This document shows positions 25,101 through 34,381 of a DNA stretch of 64,000 nucleotides, in pieces; the first letter of the stretch is position 1; each line of letters starts with the position of its first letter. Source of the DNA: Parabacteroides goldsteinii (GTDB lineage: Bacteria > Bacteroidota > Bacteroidia > Bacteroidales > Tannerellaceae). The stretch lies in the NCBI RefSeq assembly GCF_015550595.1, contig NZ_JADNBB010000019.1:1-64000 (forward strand), read 5' to 3'. The notes under the pieces are model-generated. The model saw nothing but the letters and a program-made list of their open reading frames with translations, had not been told where the DNA came from and did not search any database. Made by a program: the position numbers and the translations under genes.

Positions 25101-25210
25101 AAGTTGTGGCCGGTCTGGATTGCGGTCTGAATATCACTAACTTTAATGATATTCAGGTAGGTGACGTGATCGAGTCTTACGAAGAAACCGAAGTTAAGAA
25201 AACTCTATAA
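22169..25210 (+). CDS. infB: translation initiation factor IF-2
   Basis: GTPase that places initiator tRNA on the 30S subunit and helps join the subunits. The 1013-residue protein starts with an IF2 N-terminal motif ([20 protein letters not shown]), followed by a long charged and proline-rich linker with repeats such as [15 protein letters not shown] (about 310-330). The G domain begins around residue 515: GHVDHGKT (G1), [10 protein letters not shown] (G2), DTPGHEAF (G3) and NKVD (G4). Domains II to IV follow, with [12 protein letters not shown] and [12 protein letters not shown]. It ends 2 bp before the cvpA-like gene, so the cluster continues downstream. Confidence 0.97.
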   Translation: MPIKLIQVQRKLNVGINTVVEFLHKKGHPVEDNANPNTRISDEQYALLVKEFGKDLPNGGFERPRVVERPNRDRDKEKESASVKEEKTSEIKTVIPEEFKPKIVTKGHIDLDGQHRKHQEAPEVKKEEPVATPQPAAVQQPVVKPQPVVEAAPVPSPAPEVKPVEAPAKQEKQEPVRVEKPVEKPVEKKEVKEIVVEKERIEEKKPEVIKKPETTTNSSEEVSNTTAESHSSAESEENSLFRLNTPKFESNIKVTGKIDLNALNQSTRPKKKTKEERRKERDDKRDKFGNNRPGQPGFHKGPKDPNAKPGAPVKPGASVKPGAPVKPGEGGADAKKKRNRIKKDRVDVNNTPGTNYSRPANQSDRKPRLKKPVKAEVSEEDVQKQIKETLARLTNKGNKNNKGAKYRRDKRDAAVKREHELQELEEQESRVLKLTEFVTANDLANMMDVPVTKVIATCMSIGIMVSINQRLDAETINIVADEFGFKTEYVSAEVVEAINADEEDDNEEDWVARPPIVTVMGHVDHGKTSLLDNIRKANVIAGEAGGITQHIGAYNVKLSSGRRITFLDTPGHEAFTAMRARGAKVTDIAIIIVAADDAVMPQTIEAINHASAAGVPIVFAINKVDKPHANPEKIKEELANMNYLVEDWGGKYQSQEISAKKGMGVEELLEKVLLEADLLDLKANPKKRAVGSIIESSLDKGRGYVSTVLVENGTLKMGDIVLAGTHHGRIKAMFNERNQRVETAGPSEPVLILGLNGAPQAGDTFNVLETEQEAREIATRREQLQRELGIRTQKMLTLDDIGRRIAVGNFQELNVIVKGDVDGSVEALSDSLIRLSTEEIQVNVIHKAVGQISESDVVLAAASNAIIIGFQVRPSVQARRNAEKDGVEIRLYSIIYDAIEEVKSAMEGMLSPEIREEITAYVDVTQVFKITKVGTVAGCVVKEGKIKRTNKIRLIRDGIVIYAGELGSLKRFKDDAKEVVAGLDCGLNITNFNDIQVGDVIESYEETEVKKTL

Positions 25211-25212
25211 CC

Positions 25213-25704
25213 ATGAACTGGTTGGACATCACATTGCTATGTCTGGCAGGAATTGGATTTGTGAAAGGCCTGTTTGATGGAATGATCAAACAGGTTGTTT
25301 CGCTTATAGCCCTCCTTGTTGCTATCTTTTTCTGTGCAAAAGCGGCTGCCTGGCTGAAGGGATATATCATTGCCCTGGGGTGGTTTCCGCCCGAAGGAAT
25401 AACGATCCTTAGTTATGTGGCCGGTTTTATCCTGATAATGGGAGTTGTTTTATTGGCAGGGGAAGTTGTACATAGGGTGATAGGGGTTACACCTCTCAGT
25501 ATATTGAACCATCTGGCTGGTGGATTTCTCGGATTAGGCTTGATGATCGTATTTGTCAGCCTGTTGCTGAATATACTGGAAGGCATTGATCGTGGTTCGG
25601 TACTGATCCCGCGGGAATCGAAGGTCGAATCCCGTTTTTATAATTCAGTCAAAGATATAGTTCCAACCATTTACCCCGGAAATTTGTTCTCATGGAAGGA
25701 GTAA
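25213..25704 (+). CDS. CvpA family membrane protein
   Basis: A 163-residue inner-membrane protein with four hydrophobic segments, starting MNWLDITLLCLAGIGFVKGL, typical of the CvpA family. The family is named for colicin V production in E. coli and is linked to envelope homeostasis; no precise function is established. It follows infB by 2 bp and precedes sufB by 30 bp, an order found in related Bacteroidales. Confidence 0.85.
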   Translation: MNWLDITLLCLAGIGFVKGLFDGMIKQVVSLIALLVAIFFCAKAAAWLKGYIIALGWFPPEGITILSYVAGFILIMGVVLLAGEVVHRVIGVTPLSILNHLAGGFLGLGLMIVFVSLLLNILEGIDRGSVLIPRESKVESRFYNSVKDIVPTIYPGNLFSWKE

Positions 25705-25734
25705 ATGGTTTGTTTTAAATATTAATATATAGAT

Positions 25735-27180
25735 ATGCAGGAGTCAAACGACATAATTAATGAGGTAACGAGCAGTGATTACAAGTACGGCTTCGTTACC
25801 GATATTGATACGGAAGTGATTCATAAAGGATTGGATGAAGACACTGTCCGTATTATTTCTGCCAAAAAGAATGAGCCGGACTGGATGCTTCAGTTCCGTC
25901 TGAAGGCTTTCCGCCACTGGCAGACACTGGAGATGCCGACATGGCCTCATTTGAACATTCCGCCGATCGATTATCAGGATATAATCTATTACGCAGCTCC
26001 AAAGAAAAAAGAGGGTCCGAAAAGTCTGGATGAAGTAGATCCGGAATTACTGAAAACATTCGACAAGTTGGGTATTCCTTTGCATGAACGTGCACAGCTG
26101 GCAGGTATGGCAGTGGATGCCGTGATGGATAGTGTGTCTGTAAAGACGACTTTTAAGGAGACCCTGGCAGAGAAAGGTATTATTTTCTGTTCGTTCAGCG
26201 AAGCGGTACAACATCATCCGGATCTGGTACAACAGTATCTGGGCAGTGTGGTAAGTTATCGTGATAACTTTTTTGCGGCGTTGAACTCGGCTGTATTCTC
26301 GGACGGATCGTTCGTGTACATACCGAAAGGGGTACGTTGTCCGATGGAACTTTCTACTTATTTCCGTATTAATGCGGCAAATACAGGACAGTTCGAACGT
26401 ACGCTGATCGTTGCCGATGATGAAGCGTATGTAAGTTACCTGGAAGGATGTACCGCCCCGATGCGCGACGAGAACCAGTTGCATGCGGCTATCGTAGAGA
26501 TTATAGCCAAAGAACGTGCCGAAGTGAAATATTCGACAGTGCAGAACTGGTATCCGGGTGATAAAGAAGGCAAAGGAGGTATTTATAACTTCGTAACCAA
26601 GCGCGGATTGTGTAAGGGTGAGGGCAGTAAGATTTCGTGGACACAGGTGGAAACCGGTTCAGCCATCACCTGGAAATATCCGAGCTGTATCCTGGCCGGA
26701 GATAATTCGGTCGGAGAGTTCTATTCGGTGGCCGTAACAAACAACTACCAACAGGCCGATACCGGAACGAAGATGATCCATTTGGGAAAGAATACCCGTA
26801 GTACGATCGTATCGAAAGGTATTTCGGCCGGTCATAGTCAGAATAGCTACCGGGGATTGGTGAAAGTATCTCCACGTGCAGAAGGAGCCCGTAACCATAG
26901 CCAGTGTGACAGCTTATTATTGAGTTCTACGTGTGGTGCCCATACATTCCCTTATGCCGATATTCAGAATGAAACGGCTGTGGTGGAACATGAAGCTACG
27001 ACAAGTAAGATCAGTGAAGAACAATTGTTCTACTGCCAGCAACGCGGTATTTCAGTAGAAGAGGCTGTCGGCCTGATTGTAAACGGATATGCCCGTGAGG
27101 TAATGAATAAGCTCCCGATGGAGTTTGCTGTCGAGGCTCAAAAACTACTGACTATTTCTCTGGAAGGGAGTGTTGGATAA
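25735..27180 (+). CDS. sufB: Fe-S cluster assembly protein SufB
   Basis: Scaffold subunit of the SufBCD complex that builds Fe-S clusters under oxidative or iron-poor conditions. The 481-residue protein has the usual N-terminal part ([20 protein letters not shown]) and the beta-helix core with [29 protein letters not shown] and the late [19 protein letters not shown]. Cysteines suited for cluster assembly are present. It is followed 24 bp later by sufC. Confidence 0.97.
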   Translation: MQESNDIINEVTSSDYKYGFVTDIDTEVIHKGLDEDTVRIISAKKNEPDWMLQFRLKAFRHWQTLEMPTWPHLNIPPIDYQDIIYYAAPKKKEGPKSLDEVDPELLKTFDKLGIPLHERAQLAGMAVDAVMDSVSVKTTFKETLAEKGIIFCSFSEAVQHHPDLVQQYLGSVVSYRDNFFAALNSAVFSDGSFVYIPKGVRCPMELSTYFRINAANTGQFERTLIVADDEAYVSYLEGCTAPMRDENQLHAAIVEIIAKERAEVKYSTVQNWYPGDKEGKGGIYNFVTKRGLCKGEGSKISWTQVETGSAITWKYPSCILAGDNSVGEFYSVAVTNNYQQADTGTKMIHLGKNTRSTIVSKGISAGHSQNSYRGLVKVSPRAEGARNHSQCDSLLLSSTCGAHTFPYADIQNETAVVEHEATTSKISEEQLFYCQQRGISVEEAVGLIVNGYAREVMNKLPMEFAVEAQKLLTISLEGSVG

Positions 27181-27204
27181 ATCAAATTGTCAATTAATAA
27201 AGTT

Positions 27205-27960
27205 ATGTTAGAAATAAAGAACTTACATGCCAATGTAAATGGCAAAGAGATATTGAAAGGGATCGACCTTTCTGTGAAAGCCGGTGAGGTACATGCTATC
27301 ATGGGACCGAACGGTTCGGGTAAAAGTACCCTTAGCAGTGTGTTGGTCGGTAATCCTGCTTTTGAGGTGACTCAAGGTGAAGTTATTTTCAACGGAAAAA
27401 ATCTGTTGGATCTGGAACCGGAAGACCGTAGCCGTGAAGGTATCTTTCTGAGTTTCCAGTATCCGGTTGAAATACCGGGTGTAAGTATGGTAAACTTTAT
27501 GCGTGCCGCTCTGAACGAACACCGTAAATATAAAGGTCTTGAACCGGTTTCGGCTACAGATTTCCTGAAACTGATGCGTGAAAAGCGTGCAATCGTCGAG
27601 CTGGACAACAAGCTGGCTAGCCGTAGCGTGAACGAAGGTTTCTCAGGCGGTGAAAAGAAACGCAACGAAATATTCCAAATGGCTATGCTTGAACCTAAGT
27701 TGGCTATCCTCGATGAAACCGACAGTGGGTTGGATATCGATGCCCTCCGTATCGTGGCAAATGGCGTAAACCAGTTGCGTACACCGGAGAATGCGGCAAT
27801 CGTGATTACTCACTATCAGCGCCTATTGGATTATATCAAGCCGGATGTGGTACATGTGTTGTACAAAGGCCGTATCGTAAAGACTGCAGGTCCGGAACTT
27901 GCTCTTGAACTGGAAGAAAAAGGATACGACTGGATCAAGAAAGAAATGGGAGATGAGTGA
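27205..27960 (+). CDS. sufC: Fe-S cluster assembly ATPase SufC
   Basis: ABC-type ATPase that drives the SufBCD scaffold. The start [15 protein letters not shown] at 27205 is chosen; the frame opens earlier only through a TTG at 27187. The 251-residue protein carries the Walker A motif GPNGSGKST, the Q-loop region [11 protein letters not shown], the signature SGGEKKRNE and the Walker B motif [12 protein letters not shown]. The stop codon overlaps the start of sufD by 8 bp, so they are translationally coupled. Confidence 0.97.
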   Translation: MLEIKNLHANVNGKEILKGIDLSVKAGEVHAIMGPNGSGKSTLSSVLVGNPAFEVTQGEVIFNGKNLLDLEPEDRSREGIFLSFQYPVEIPGVSMVNFMRAALNEHRKYKGLEPVSATDFLKLMREKRAIVELDNKLASRSVNEGFSGGEKKRNEIFQMAMLEPKLAILDETDSGLDIDALRIVANGVNQLRTPENAAIVITHYQRLLDYIKPDVVHVLYKGRIVKTAGPELALELEEKGYDWIKKEMGDE

Positions 27961-29305
27961 GATGAGAGCTGAACAACAATATATCGATCTTTTTACCCGC
28001 TATGAAGACCTGGTGTGCCGGCATAGTGCAGCGGTGATGAATGCGCCGCGTGCAGAAGCTCTGGCTGATTTCGATCGTCTGGGTTTTCCTTCGGTAAAAA
28101 GTGAAGATTATAAATATACAGATGTCGCGCAGGCATTTGCTCCCGATTATGGAGTGAATATCAATCGCCTGGCTATACCGGTGAACCCGTATGACGTGTT
28201 CCGTTGTGATGTCCCGAATCTCAGTACTTCACTTTATTTTGTGATCAACGATACGTTTTACGATAAGATGATGCCCAAAGCACATCTGCCGGAAGGTGTA
28301 TATGCCGGCGGACTGAAAACGTTTGCCGAGAAATACCCGGATGTGGCTGCCCGTTATTACGGCAAAGCTGCAAAAAGCAGTCACGACGGCATTATTGCTT
28401 TAAATACTATGCTGGCGCAGGATGGCTTTGTGCTTTATGTGCCGGAAGGCGTAGCCGTTGAGCGTCCTATCCAGTTGATCAACATATTCCGAAGTGATGT
28501 GGATGCGATGGCAAACCGTCGTATCCTGGTGATCATGGAACCCCGTTCGGAAGCAAAATTGCTGATATGCGATCATAGTATAGATGACGTGAAGTTCCTG
28601 GCTACACAGGTGGTAGAGATTTTTGCCGGTGAAGGTGCCTATTTCGATTATTACGATCTGGAGGAAAGCAGCATATCTACTACCCGTTTTACTTCTGTAC
28701 ATGTGAAACAGGAGGCTTCCAGCAATGTCCTGGTGAACGGTATAACGTTGAATAACGGACTTACCCGTAATAACTATTATATTGAGTTGAATGGTGAGTA
28801 TGCCGAAACGACTTTGTGTGGTATGTCGGTTGCAGACCGTGAACAACAGGTCGATACATATAGCCATATTACACATGCAGTGCCGAATTGTACCAGTACC
28901 GAATTGTTCAAGAATGTTCTGAACGACCAGGCTGTCGGTATTTTCAGCGGTCGTATCCTGGTGAAGGAAGATGCCCAGAAAACGGCAGCCTATCAAACGA
29001 ACCGGAATCTTTGTGCTACCCGCGAAGCCCGTATGTACAGTAAGCCGCAACTGGAAATCTATGCGGATGATGTAAAGTGCTCGCATGGTATGACTACCGG
29101 ACAACTGGATGAAAATGCCTTGTTCTATATGCGAAGTCGCGGTATCCCTCTTAATGAGGCCCGGATGATGCTGAGTGTCGCATTTACGTCAGATGTAATC
29201 GATTATGTTCGTTTGGATGCGTTGAAAGACCGTTTGCATAAGTTAGTTGAAAAGCGTTTCCGCGGTGAATTAGCCCGTTGTGCCAATTGCCGTATCTGTA
29301 AGTAA
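27953..29305 (+). CDS. sufD: Fe-S cluster assembly protein SufD
   Basis: SufB paralogue and partner in the SufBCD scaffold. It has 450 residues when started at [20 protein letters not shown] at 27962 is an equally possible start. The N-terminal helical part ([15 protein letters not shown]) is followed by the beta-helix core ([34 protein letters not shown]) and the SufD-type tail ([18 protein letters not shown], ending CANCRICK). A terminator follows directly, so sufS and sufE are not in this operon. Confidence 0.96.
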   Translation: MSEMRAEQQYIDLFTRYEDLVCRHSAAVMNAPRAEALADFDRLGFPSVKSEDYKYTDVAQAFAPDYGVNINRLAIPVNPYDVFRCDVPNLSTSLYFVINDTFYDKMMPKAHLPEGVYAGGLKTFAEKYPDVAARYYGKAAKSSHDGIIALNTMLAQDGFVLYVPEGVAVERPIQLINIFRSDVDAMANRRILVIMEPRSEAKLLICDHSIDDVKFLATQVVEIFAGEGAYFDYYDLEESSISTTRFTSVHVKQEASSNVLVNGITLNNGLTRNNYYIELNGEYAETTLCGMSVADREQQVDTYSHITHAVPNCTSTELFKNVLNDQAVGIFSGRILVKEDAQKTAAYQTNRNLCATREARMYSKPQLEIYADDVKCSHGMTTGQLDENALFYMRSRGIPLNEARMMLSVAFTSDVIDYVRLDALKDRLHKLVEKRFRGELARCANCRICK

Positions 29306-29329
29306 GATATTATTCTGATCTATATAAAG

Positions 29330-29365
29330 GCCCGGATGGATGTTATGTCTGTCCGGGCTTTTTTG
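29330..29365 (+). terminator. terminator after sufD
   Basis: The stem GCCCGGA / TCCGGGC around a 15-nt loop is followed by a T-rich run. It closes the rimP-to-sufD cluster. Confidence 0.88.
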
Positions 29366-29400
29366 TTTATCTTTGTCATTCATCAAATCACATTTATATT

Positions 29401-29781
29401 ATGCAGTTGACTCATATTGCTATCTGGACCAATGAACTTGAGCGTGCCCGTGAATTTTATGTGAACTATTTTAACGGGAAAAGCAATGAAAAGTATGTGA
29501 ATCCGAAAAAAGGTTTTGCCTCTTATTTTATAACCTTCGAAGGAGGGGCTTCCTTGGAAATTATGCAACGGACGGATGTCACAGAAGAGAAAGAGGGACT
29601 TTTTATCGGTCTTGCACATTTCGCTTTTTCGGTCGGTTCGAAGGAGAATGTCAATAAAATGATCGAATTATTCCGTAAAGAAGGATATACCATCCTCGGG
29701 GAACCTCGTACTACAGGGGATGGCTTCTATGAAGGGGCTGTATCCGATCCTGACGGAAATATTGTAGAGGTAATTGCTTGA
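29401..29781 (+). CDS. VOC (glyoxalase/bleomycin-resistance fold) protein
   Basis: A 126-residue metal-dependent protein of the vicinal-oxygen-chelate superfamily. Candidate ligands are His5 (LTHIAIW), Glu53 (ASLEIM), His73 (LAHFAF) and Glu123 (NIVEVIA), the HEHE pattern of glyoxalase I-like members. Its substrate is unknown: lactoylglutathione-like compounds are one option, but many members detoxify other metabolites. A TATCTTTG element at 29368-29375 is a likely promoter. The next gene starts 1 bp after its stop. Confidence 0.87.
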   Translation: MQLTHIAIWTNELERAREFYVNYFNGKSNEKYVNPKKGFASYFITFEGGASLEIMQRTDVTEEKEGLFIGLAHFAFSVGSKENVNKMIELFRKEGYTILGEPRTTGDGFYEGAVSDPDGNIVEVIA

Positions 29782-29782
29782 T

Positions 29783-30241
29783 ATGGAAATACAAATCCAA
29801 CAAACAACAGATTACCCTTACGATCTGCTTCTATTGGCAGATCCCAGTCGTGAATTTGTCGATAATTACCTGAAAACATCGGATTGCTTCGTCGCTGTTT
29901 TTGAACAACGGCCTGTCGGAGTAGCTGTTGTTCAAAAGCAGACCGAGGATATGGCCGAATTGATGAATCTGGCTGTTGATGAATCTTTTCAGCGCAGAGG
30001 GATCGCACGCCGCCTGCTTCGTTATATATCGGATGAATGGGCATCGGTAAACAGCCTTTCCCGTTTGAAAGTATGTACCGGTACTTCCGCTCCGGGGCCT
30101 TTAATGCTTTATCAACAGGAAGGTTTTGACCTGAAAGAGTTGGACCGTGATTATTTCGTACGGAATTATCCGGAACCCATTTGGGAAAACGGTGTGCAAT
30201 GCCGGCATCGGTTGATACTGGAAAAAGAATTATGTTGCTAA
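29783..30241 (+). CDS. GNAT family N-acetyltransferase
   Basis: A 152-residue acetyl-CoA-dependent acetyltransferase. The core runs RPVGVAVVQKQTEDMAELMN, LAVDESFQRRGIARRLLRYI with the acetyl-CoA-binding Q-R-R-G-I-A motif, then LYQQEGFDL. The ATG at 29783 is preferred to the TTG at 29774 that opens the frame inside the VOC gene. Substrate unknown. Its 3' end overlaps the convergent sigma factor gene by 4 bp. Confidence 0.87.
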   Translation: MEIQIQQTTDYPYDLLLLADPSREFVDNYLKTSDCFVAVFEQRPVGVAVVQKQTEDMAELMNLAVDESFQRRGIARRLLRYISDEWASVNSLSRLKVCTGTSAPGPLMLYQQEGFDLKELDRDYFVRNYPEPIWENGVQCRHRLILEKELCC

Positions 30242-30801
30242 TTAAGGAATAAGAAGAGGAAGACCGGATAATAATCCTTCAGATTGGTATGCAGTTTCTT
30301 TAATGCTTTAGAAATGTGATATTCTACACCTTTAGTAGTTATACCCAGAGCTTCTGCAATTTCATTATGAGATTTGTTTTCATAACGGCTCATAACAAAT
30401 ACAACTCTGGTCTGTTCGGGTAAACCGGCCAGGGTTTTATTTACTATTTCCTGTGCTTCAGCGGTGAATAGTTCGCCGGGATCGCAGGCTTCGAGAGTGG
30501 ATATACGGGTATTTAATTCCCACTCTGCATGGTTCAATAGTTGTTCGTTTACATCTTCCCTTACCTGGAGGTGCTGAAGGTAGTTGAGGCATTTATTTTT
30601 AATAATGGTAAGAATATAAGCCGGAGCATTCGAATTTTCTTCCAGCGAATGGCGGTTTTCCCAATAATACATCAAAGCTTCAATAGTAAAGTCCTCGGCA
30701 ACGGCAATATCCCTTACATACGTATTCGCAAAGCGGATAAATCTGCCTTGATAATCAGTAAATAATTGATTGAAAGCTTTTAAGTCTGTTGTATTCTCCA
30801 T
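30238..30801 (-). CDS. ECF-type RNA polymerase sigma factor
   Basis: A 187-residue sigma-70 family protein with region 2 (FNQLFTDYQGRFIRFANTYV, EDFTIEALMYYWENR) and region 4 (LAGLPEQTRVVFVMSRYENK, SHNEIAEALGITTKGVEYHI), the Bacteroidetes ECF type often partnered with FecR. No anti-sigma gene lies next to it; the gene upstream (30959, same strand) is a DUF5107 protein separated by a terminator. Its target promoters cannot be told from the sequence. It could serve the FecR proteins of the neighbouring PULs that lack their own sigma gene (inference). Confidence 0.88.
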   Translation of the reverse strand: MENTTDLKAFNQLFTDYQGRFIRFANTYVRDIAVAEDFTIEALMYYWENRHSLEENSNAPAYILTIIKNKCLNYLQHLQVREDVNEQLLNHAEWELNTRISTLEACDPGELFTAEAQEIVNKTLAGLPEQTRVVFVMSRYENKSHNEIAEALGITTKGVEYHISKALKKLHTNLKDYYPVFLFLFLN

Positions 30802-30884
30802 TTCTAAGGCTTGTAATGCGACGTAAATATAATAAAAATAGTGTTATAAATTCCTTTTTGCCTTTATAATCCTATATAGATAAA

Positions 30885-30922
30885 AAAGAACGATCCTCTA
30901 TTGTTTCAGAGAATCGTTCTTT
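30885..30922 (-). terminator. terminator after the DUF5107 gene
   Basis: The stem AAAGAACGAT / ATCGTTCTTT around an 18-nt partly paired loop is followed on the minus strand by a T run. It ends PUL 1 and isolates the downstream sigma gene. Confidence 0.87.
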
Positions 30923-30958
30923 TATTTGGTTTACTCTTTATTTATCAAAGAGTGGTTG

Positions 30959-33900
30959 TCATTCAGGCATTTGTTTAGCCCAGATATTACCGGGATATAG
31001 CTGGATTGCCTGTTTGAACTCCTCGTTTGCCTTAGAGGGATTGTTTTGTAAGAAATGTATCAGCCCCGAATAATACAGGATGTTGCTTTGTTGTATATTC
31101 TGGTTTGCTTCTCCGAATTTGGCGTATGAATCCATCAGGTTGGTTTGCATACGTTCCAGGCTTTTTTTCATATCTGCCAGAGTAACATCGGCTTCTTCGT
31201 TCCTGTTCAGTTTTCTGAGTGATTTGACTTTGTAATAGTTCAGGTCAGTCAACCGGTTTCTGAAATCGGTATTTGCTGATTTCTCAAAGCATTCTTTGGC
31301 CTTGCCTGCCTGGTTCATTGCTTCATAAGCGACACCAGACAGATAATAGACTTTTGCTTCATATCCACCTCTTGGTGAAGGAGCTACCTCGAGGTTGACA
31401 GGATACTGGTTTGCCTGGTCGAATTCGTTGATAGCCTCTTTGTAACGTTTTCCTTTCAATAGCTTCATTCCTTTCAGCATATGCGAGTCCACATAGATAT
31501 CGTGAACCTGTCCACCGCCTTCCCATAGATGGAAATGTCTACTGTCAAGTATTTTTATCGCTTTGTCATACAGGCCGGCAGCATTGTACAATGTGAGTAA
31601 GCGCATAACGGCATCATCGTGCTTCATGACTGTTTTCAGATGAGATTCCAGTCGTTTTAATCGCATATCTGCCGATACGTTTGCTTGTTCATAGATCTTA
31701 TCCGATTCTGTCAGTAGGAGAGGATCGTTCGGATTGGCTTTGATAGCCATATCATAATACTTCATGGACTTATCCAGTTCATTCAGGCAACCATAGCCGA
31801 AGCCGACATTACGACAGGCAATGGCGAAAGACGGATTAAGTTCTGTGGAACGTATCCAGTGGTCGAGGCCTGCTTCTTTCTGTCCGAGATAGTAAAGTAA
31901 ATTTCCCAGGTGATAATGAAGGAATGAATTGTCCGGACTTTCTTTTAATAAAGTCTCAAACAGGTTGATCTCTTCTATACGGAAAGGATAATTGTTCAAC
32001 GGAGATAATGATCCGGCCTTATCCAGACAGGCAATAGCTTCAGTCTGATTGTTCTGTTCCAGTAAATTATATGCCTTGTAATAATAGAGCAGCGGATAAG
32101 ATGCATATGGATCTCCCAGAGCTATCGCTCCGTTTAGCAATGCCAAAGCATCTTCGGTAGCTCCTATTTTCATATAGTTGGAAACGACTTCCAATAACTC
32201 TTGTACGGCAATGATCCCTTTACTGTTATGATTGGTTCCGGTATTCAGGAAAGAGGTACTTTGGGAGGCCAATAGACTGGCTTCCGCTGCGCTCCAGTAA
32301 TCCAGCGGATCGATTTGTTGGATGTAACGGATTGTTTCCTGTGCTTCTTCTTTCTTCCCCTGCATCCGGAGGATATAAGCCTTTAACGTTAGAGCCTGAA
32401 GATCGCGTCCTCCCACATAAAGGGACTGGGTGATCATGTCCATGGCTTGTTTATAGTTTTTGTCTTTTACAGCTAATACGGCCAGTTCATAGAAAGAACG
32501 ATGTTTGAAATCGGGCGTCCAGGTCGCTGCCCAATAGGCGTCTTTCGCTTTGCCCGTATTTCCGGTCATTTGATATAGGTATCCCAGATAATATAAGGCT
32601 TCCGTATTTTTTACGGTTGTGTAGTCATGTGACAAACGGGTCTGGGCACGGTTTAGATGTAATGCTGCTTTATCCCATTTCCCTTGGCGGATATAATGTT
32701 TGCCGACTTCGATGTTAACACGTGCATCCATGGAGTCACGCAACAGGGCTTCATTATAAAAGTCCATGTAATCCAGGCGTGCATTATTGAATTGATCGAC
32801 ACGTAACCCGGCCAGATAGAGTTCTTCGTTTGTTTTGTATTCTTTAACTGGTTTGGTGCCGTCGATAACTTTAGGAAGCGGCTTTTCTTCCAGTACGATC
32901 GGACGATAATCGACCAGCAGGTTTCCATTTGCATCGTAGAGTGCGGTATACAATGCTGAGGCGTCTGACGGATCGGGAACGGATACCTGACCGAGGAAAT
33001 ATTTATCGGGGTCGATATTGATTCGTTTATCCATTAGTATCTGATCTTTGTATTTTACCACGACACGAGCATTCTCATACAGTGTGGTTGCACAATAACC
33101 TACACGGTAGTTGTTTCCTTCGATCGGTTCAAAATTCACAGCAGCGTCGTCTGTCGCATTTTTAACGCCTTTGATACCTTTTACCGGATACCATATCTGG
33201 CTGAATTCCCTGATTTCGCCAGGGTTTATCCAGCTATAATCCGGTTGGTTATCAGAATAACCACCTACCATTAATTCCAGATAGTGCCCGTCATTGTCCG
33301 ATAATATTTTGTTCCACATCTCACCATTTTCATTATTACCCCATAAAAAGAATTTCTTTCCGGGAACGACATGGCGGTTGGCTACGTGCACTGTTCCGGC
33401 ATCTTTCCCATAATCGTAACCAGCCAGAAATGACATTTCACTTCCCCATGCGAAAATAGAGCGGGAGCTGCCTGTGAAATTTTTCCACCACGACAAATCT
33501 TCTATTTTCCCATCACCGACGGTCGTTTCTCCTTGCGGCCAGTTAGTGAAGTATACTTTATGATGATCTGCACCGAATTGTACATCAGGCGGGAATATCA
33601 CCTGATATTGATCGTTACAATGAACAGATACATTGGCCCAATAGAGCATCGACTGGATCATTGGAGTCGGATTGATCACTTTTATTTTAGCTTCCACCCA
33701 TGAACGGTTGGGATATACTGAAACACCTACCGACCATTTCAGTCGGTGGCGTAGTTCGGTTTCTCCTACCCATACCGTTTTACTCCCGTCTTCGTTTTCT
33801 TTCATAGTCCAGTTAACCGGCATATAGCTGCTTGCACGGTGATGATCGGGTATATTCCATTCCACACCTCCCGACAACCATGCCCCCAACATTCCGATCA

Positions 33901-34258
33901 GGGCGGGTTTTACTCCGGTTTGGGTGTAAAAGAAATGGTAATCGTTTGTTTTGTCGGAAGCGGCAAAGATACGGCCTCCGATTTCCGGAAGAATAGCGAT
34001 GTCGACGTATTGATTATCCAACCGGAGTACATTATAATCCTGCTCAGTTTTCTTTTCTGTCAATACATCATATAAAGGATAAGGATAAATATATCCTTCG
34101 GCTCCCTGGTAAACACGTCCGGTAAAGAATATCGGATCAATTTCCGGATTACCGATCTGATAGGTGGGGATCTTTTCTGTTACGGACTTCATGTTAACCT
34201 GTTGTCCCCAAAGGGAACCAGCACATAATAATAGAAGTGGTAAGAATTTAGATTTCAT
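30959..34258 (-). CDS. DUF5107 domain protein with TPR repeats
   Basis: A large exported protein of 1099 residues; the start MKSKFLPLLLLCAGSLWGQQ gives a clean signal peptide, while the frame opens 25 codons earlier. Residues about 40-400 match DUF5107, with a beta-rich fold recalling galactose-mutarotase-like domains (LRLDNQYVDIAILPEIGGRI, YFTNWPQGETTVGDG). The rest consists of TPR repeats, for example FAIACRNVGFGYGCLNELDK and YKEAINEFDQANQYPVNL. It is the only candidate enzyme of PUL 1, but no catalytic role is established for DUF5107. A terminator-like hairpin separates it from susD. Confidence 0.8.
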   Translation of the reverse strand: MKSKFLPLLLLCAGSLWGQQVNMKSVTEKIPTYQIGNPEIDPIFFTGRVYQGAEGYIYPYPLYDVLTEKKTEQDYNVLRLDNQYVDIAILPEIGGRIFAASDKTNDYHFFYTQTGVKPALIGMLGAWLSGGVEWNIPDHHRASSYMPVNWTMKENEDGSKTVWVGETELRHRLKWSVGVSVYPNRSWVEAKIKVINPTPMIQSMLYWANVSVHCNDQYQVIFPPDVQFGADHHKVYFTNWPQGETTVGDGKIEDLSWWKNFTGSSRSIFAWGSEMSFLAGYDYGKDAGTVHVANRHVVPGKKFFLWGNNENGEMWNKILSDNDGHYLELMVGGYSDNQPDYSWINPGEIREFSQIWYPVKGIKGVKNATDDAAVNFEPIEGNNYRVGYCATTLYENARVVVKYKDQILMDKRINIDPDKYFLGQVSVPDPSDASALYTALYDANGNLLVDYRPIVLEEKPLPKVIDGTKPVKEYKTNEELYLAGLRVDQFNNARLDYMDFYNEALLRDSMDARVNIEVGKHYIRQGKWDKAALHLNRAQTRLSHDYTTVKNTEALYYLGYLYQMTGNTGKAKDAYWAATWTPDFKHRSFYELAVLAVKDKNYKQAMDMITQSLYVGGRDLQALTLKAYILRMQGKKEEAQETIRYIQQIDPLDYWSAAEASLLASQSTSFLNTGTNHNSKGIIAVQELLEVVSNYMKIGATEDALALLNGAIALGDPYASYPLLYYYKAYNLLEQNNQTEAIACLDKAGSLSPLNNYPFRIEEINLFETLLKESPDNSFLHYHLGNLLYYLGQKEAGLDHWIRSTELNPSFAIACRNVGFGYGCLNELDKSMKYYDMAIKANPNDPLLLTESDKIYEQANVSADMRLKRLESHLKTVMKHDDAVMRLLTLYNAAGLYDKAIKILDSRHFHLWEGGGQVHDIYVDSHMLKGMKLLKGKRYKEAINEFDQANQYPVNLEVAPSPRGGYEAKVYYLSGVAYEAMNQAGKAKECFEKSANTDFRNRLTDLNYYKVKSLRKLNRNEEADVTLADMKKSLERMQTNLMDSYAKFGEANQNIQQSNILYYSGLIHFLQNNPSKANEEFKQAIQLYPGNIWAKQMPE

Positions 34259-34316
34259 GGTAGTAATAATTAAATATACGCATACAAAGGAAATTAAAAA
34301 CATGAGAGAGGATAAA

Positions 34317-34346
34317 AACTGCCCCGAGATCACTCTCGGGACAGTT
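34317..34346 (-). terminator. intercistronic terminator after susD of PUL 1
   Basis: AACTG[C/T]CCCGAGA-type 13-bp arms with one mismatch surround a 4-nt loop; on the minus strand the hairpin is followed by TTTTTATC. It would reduce transcription into the DUF5107 gene. Confidence 0.85.
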
Positions 34347-34381
34347 ACATGTAGGCTTAAGCCTTTAGACTAATATCTGTT

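Noticed and set aside
30801-30884. Small RNA gene between the sigma gene and the DUF5107 terminator
   Set aside because: Only an AT-rich leader with a poor -7 match is seen; no structure of its own.
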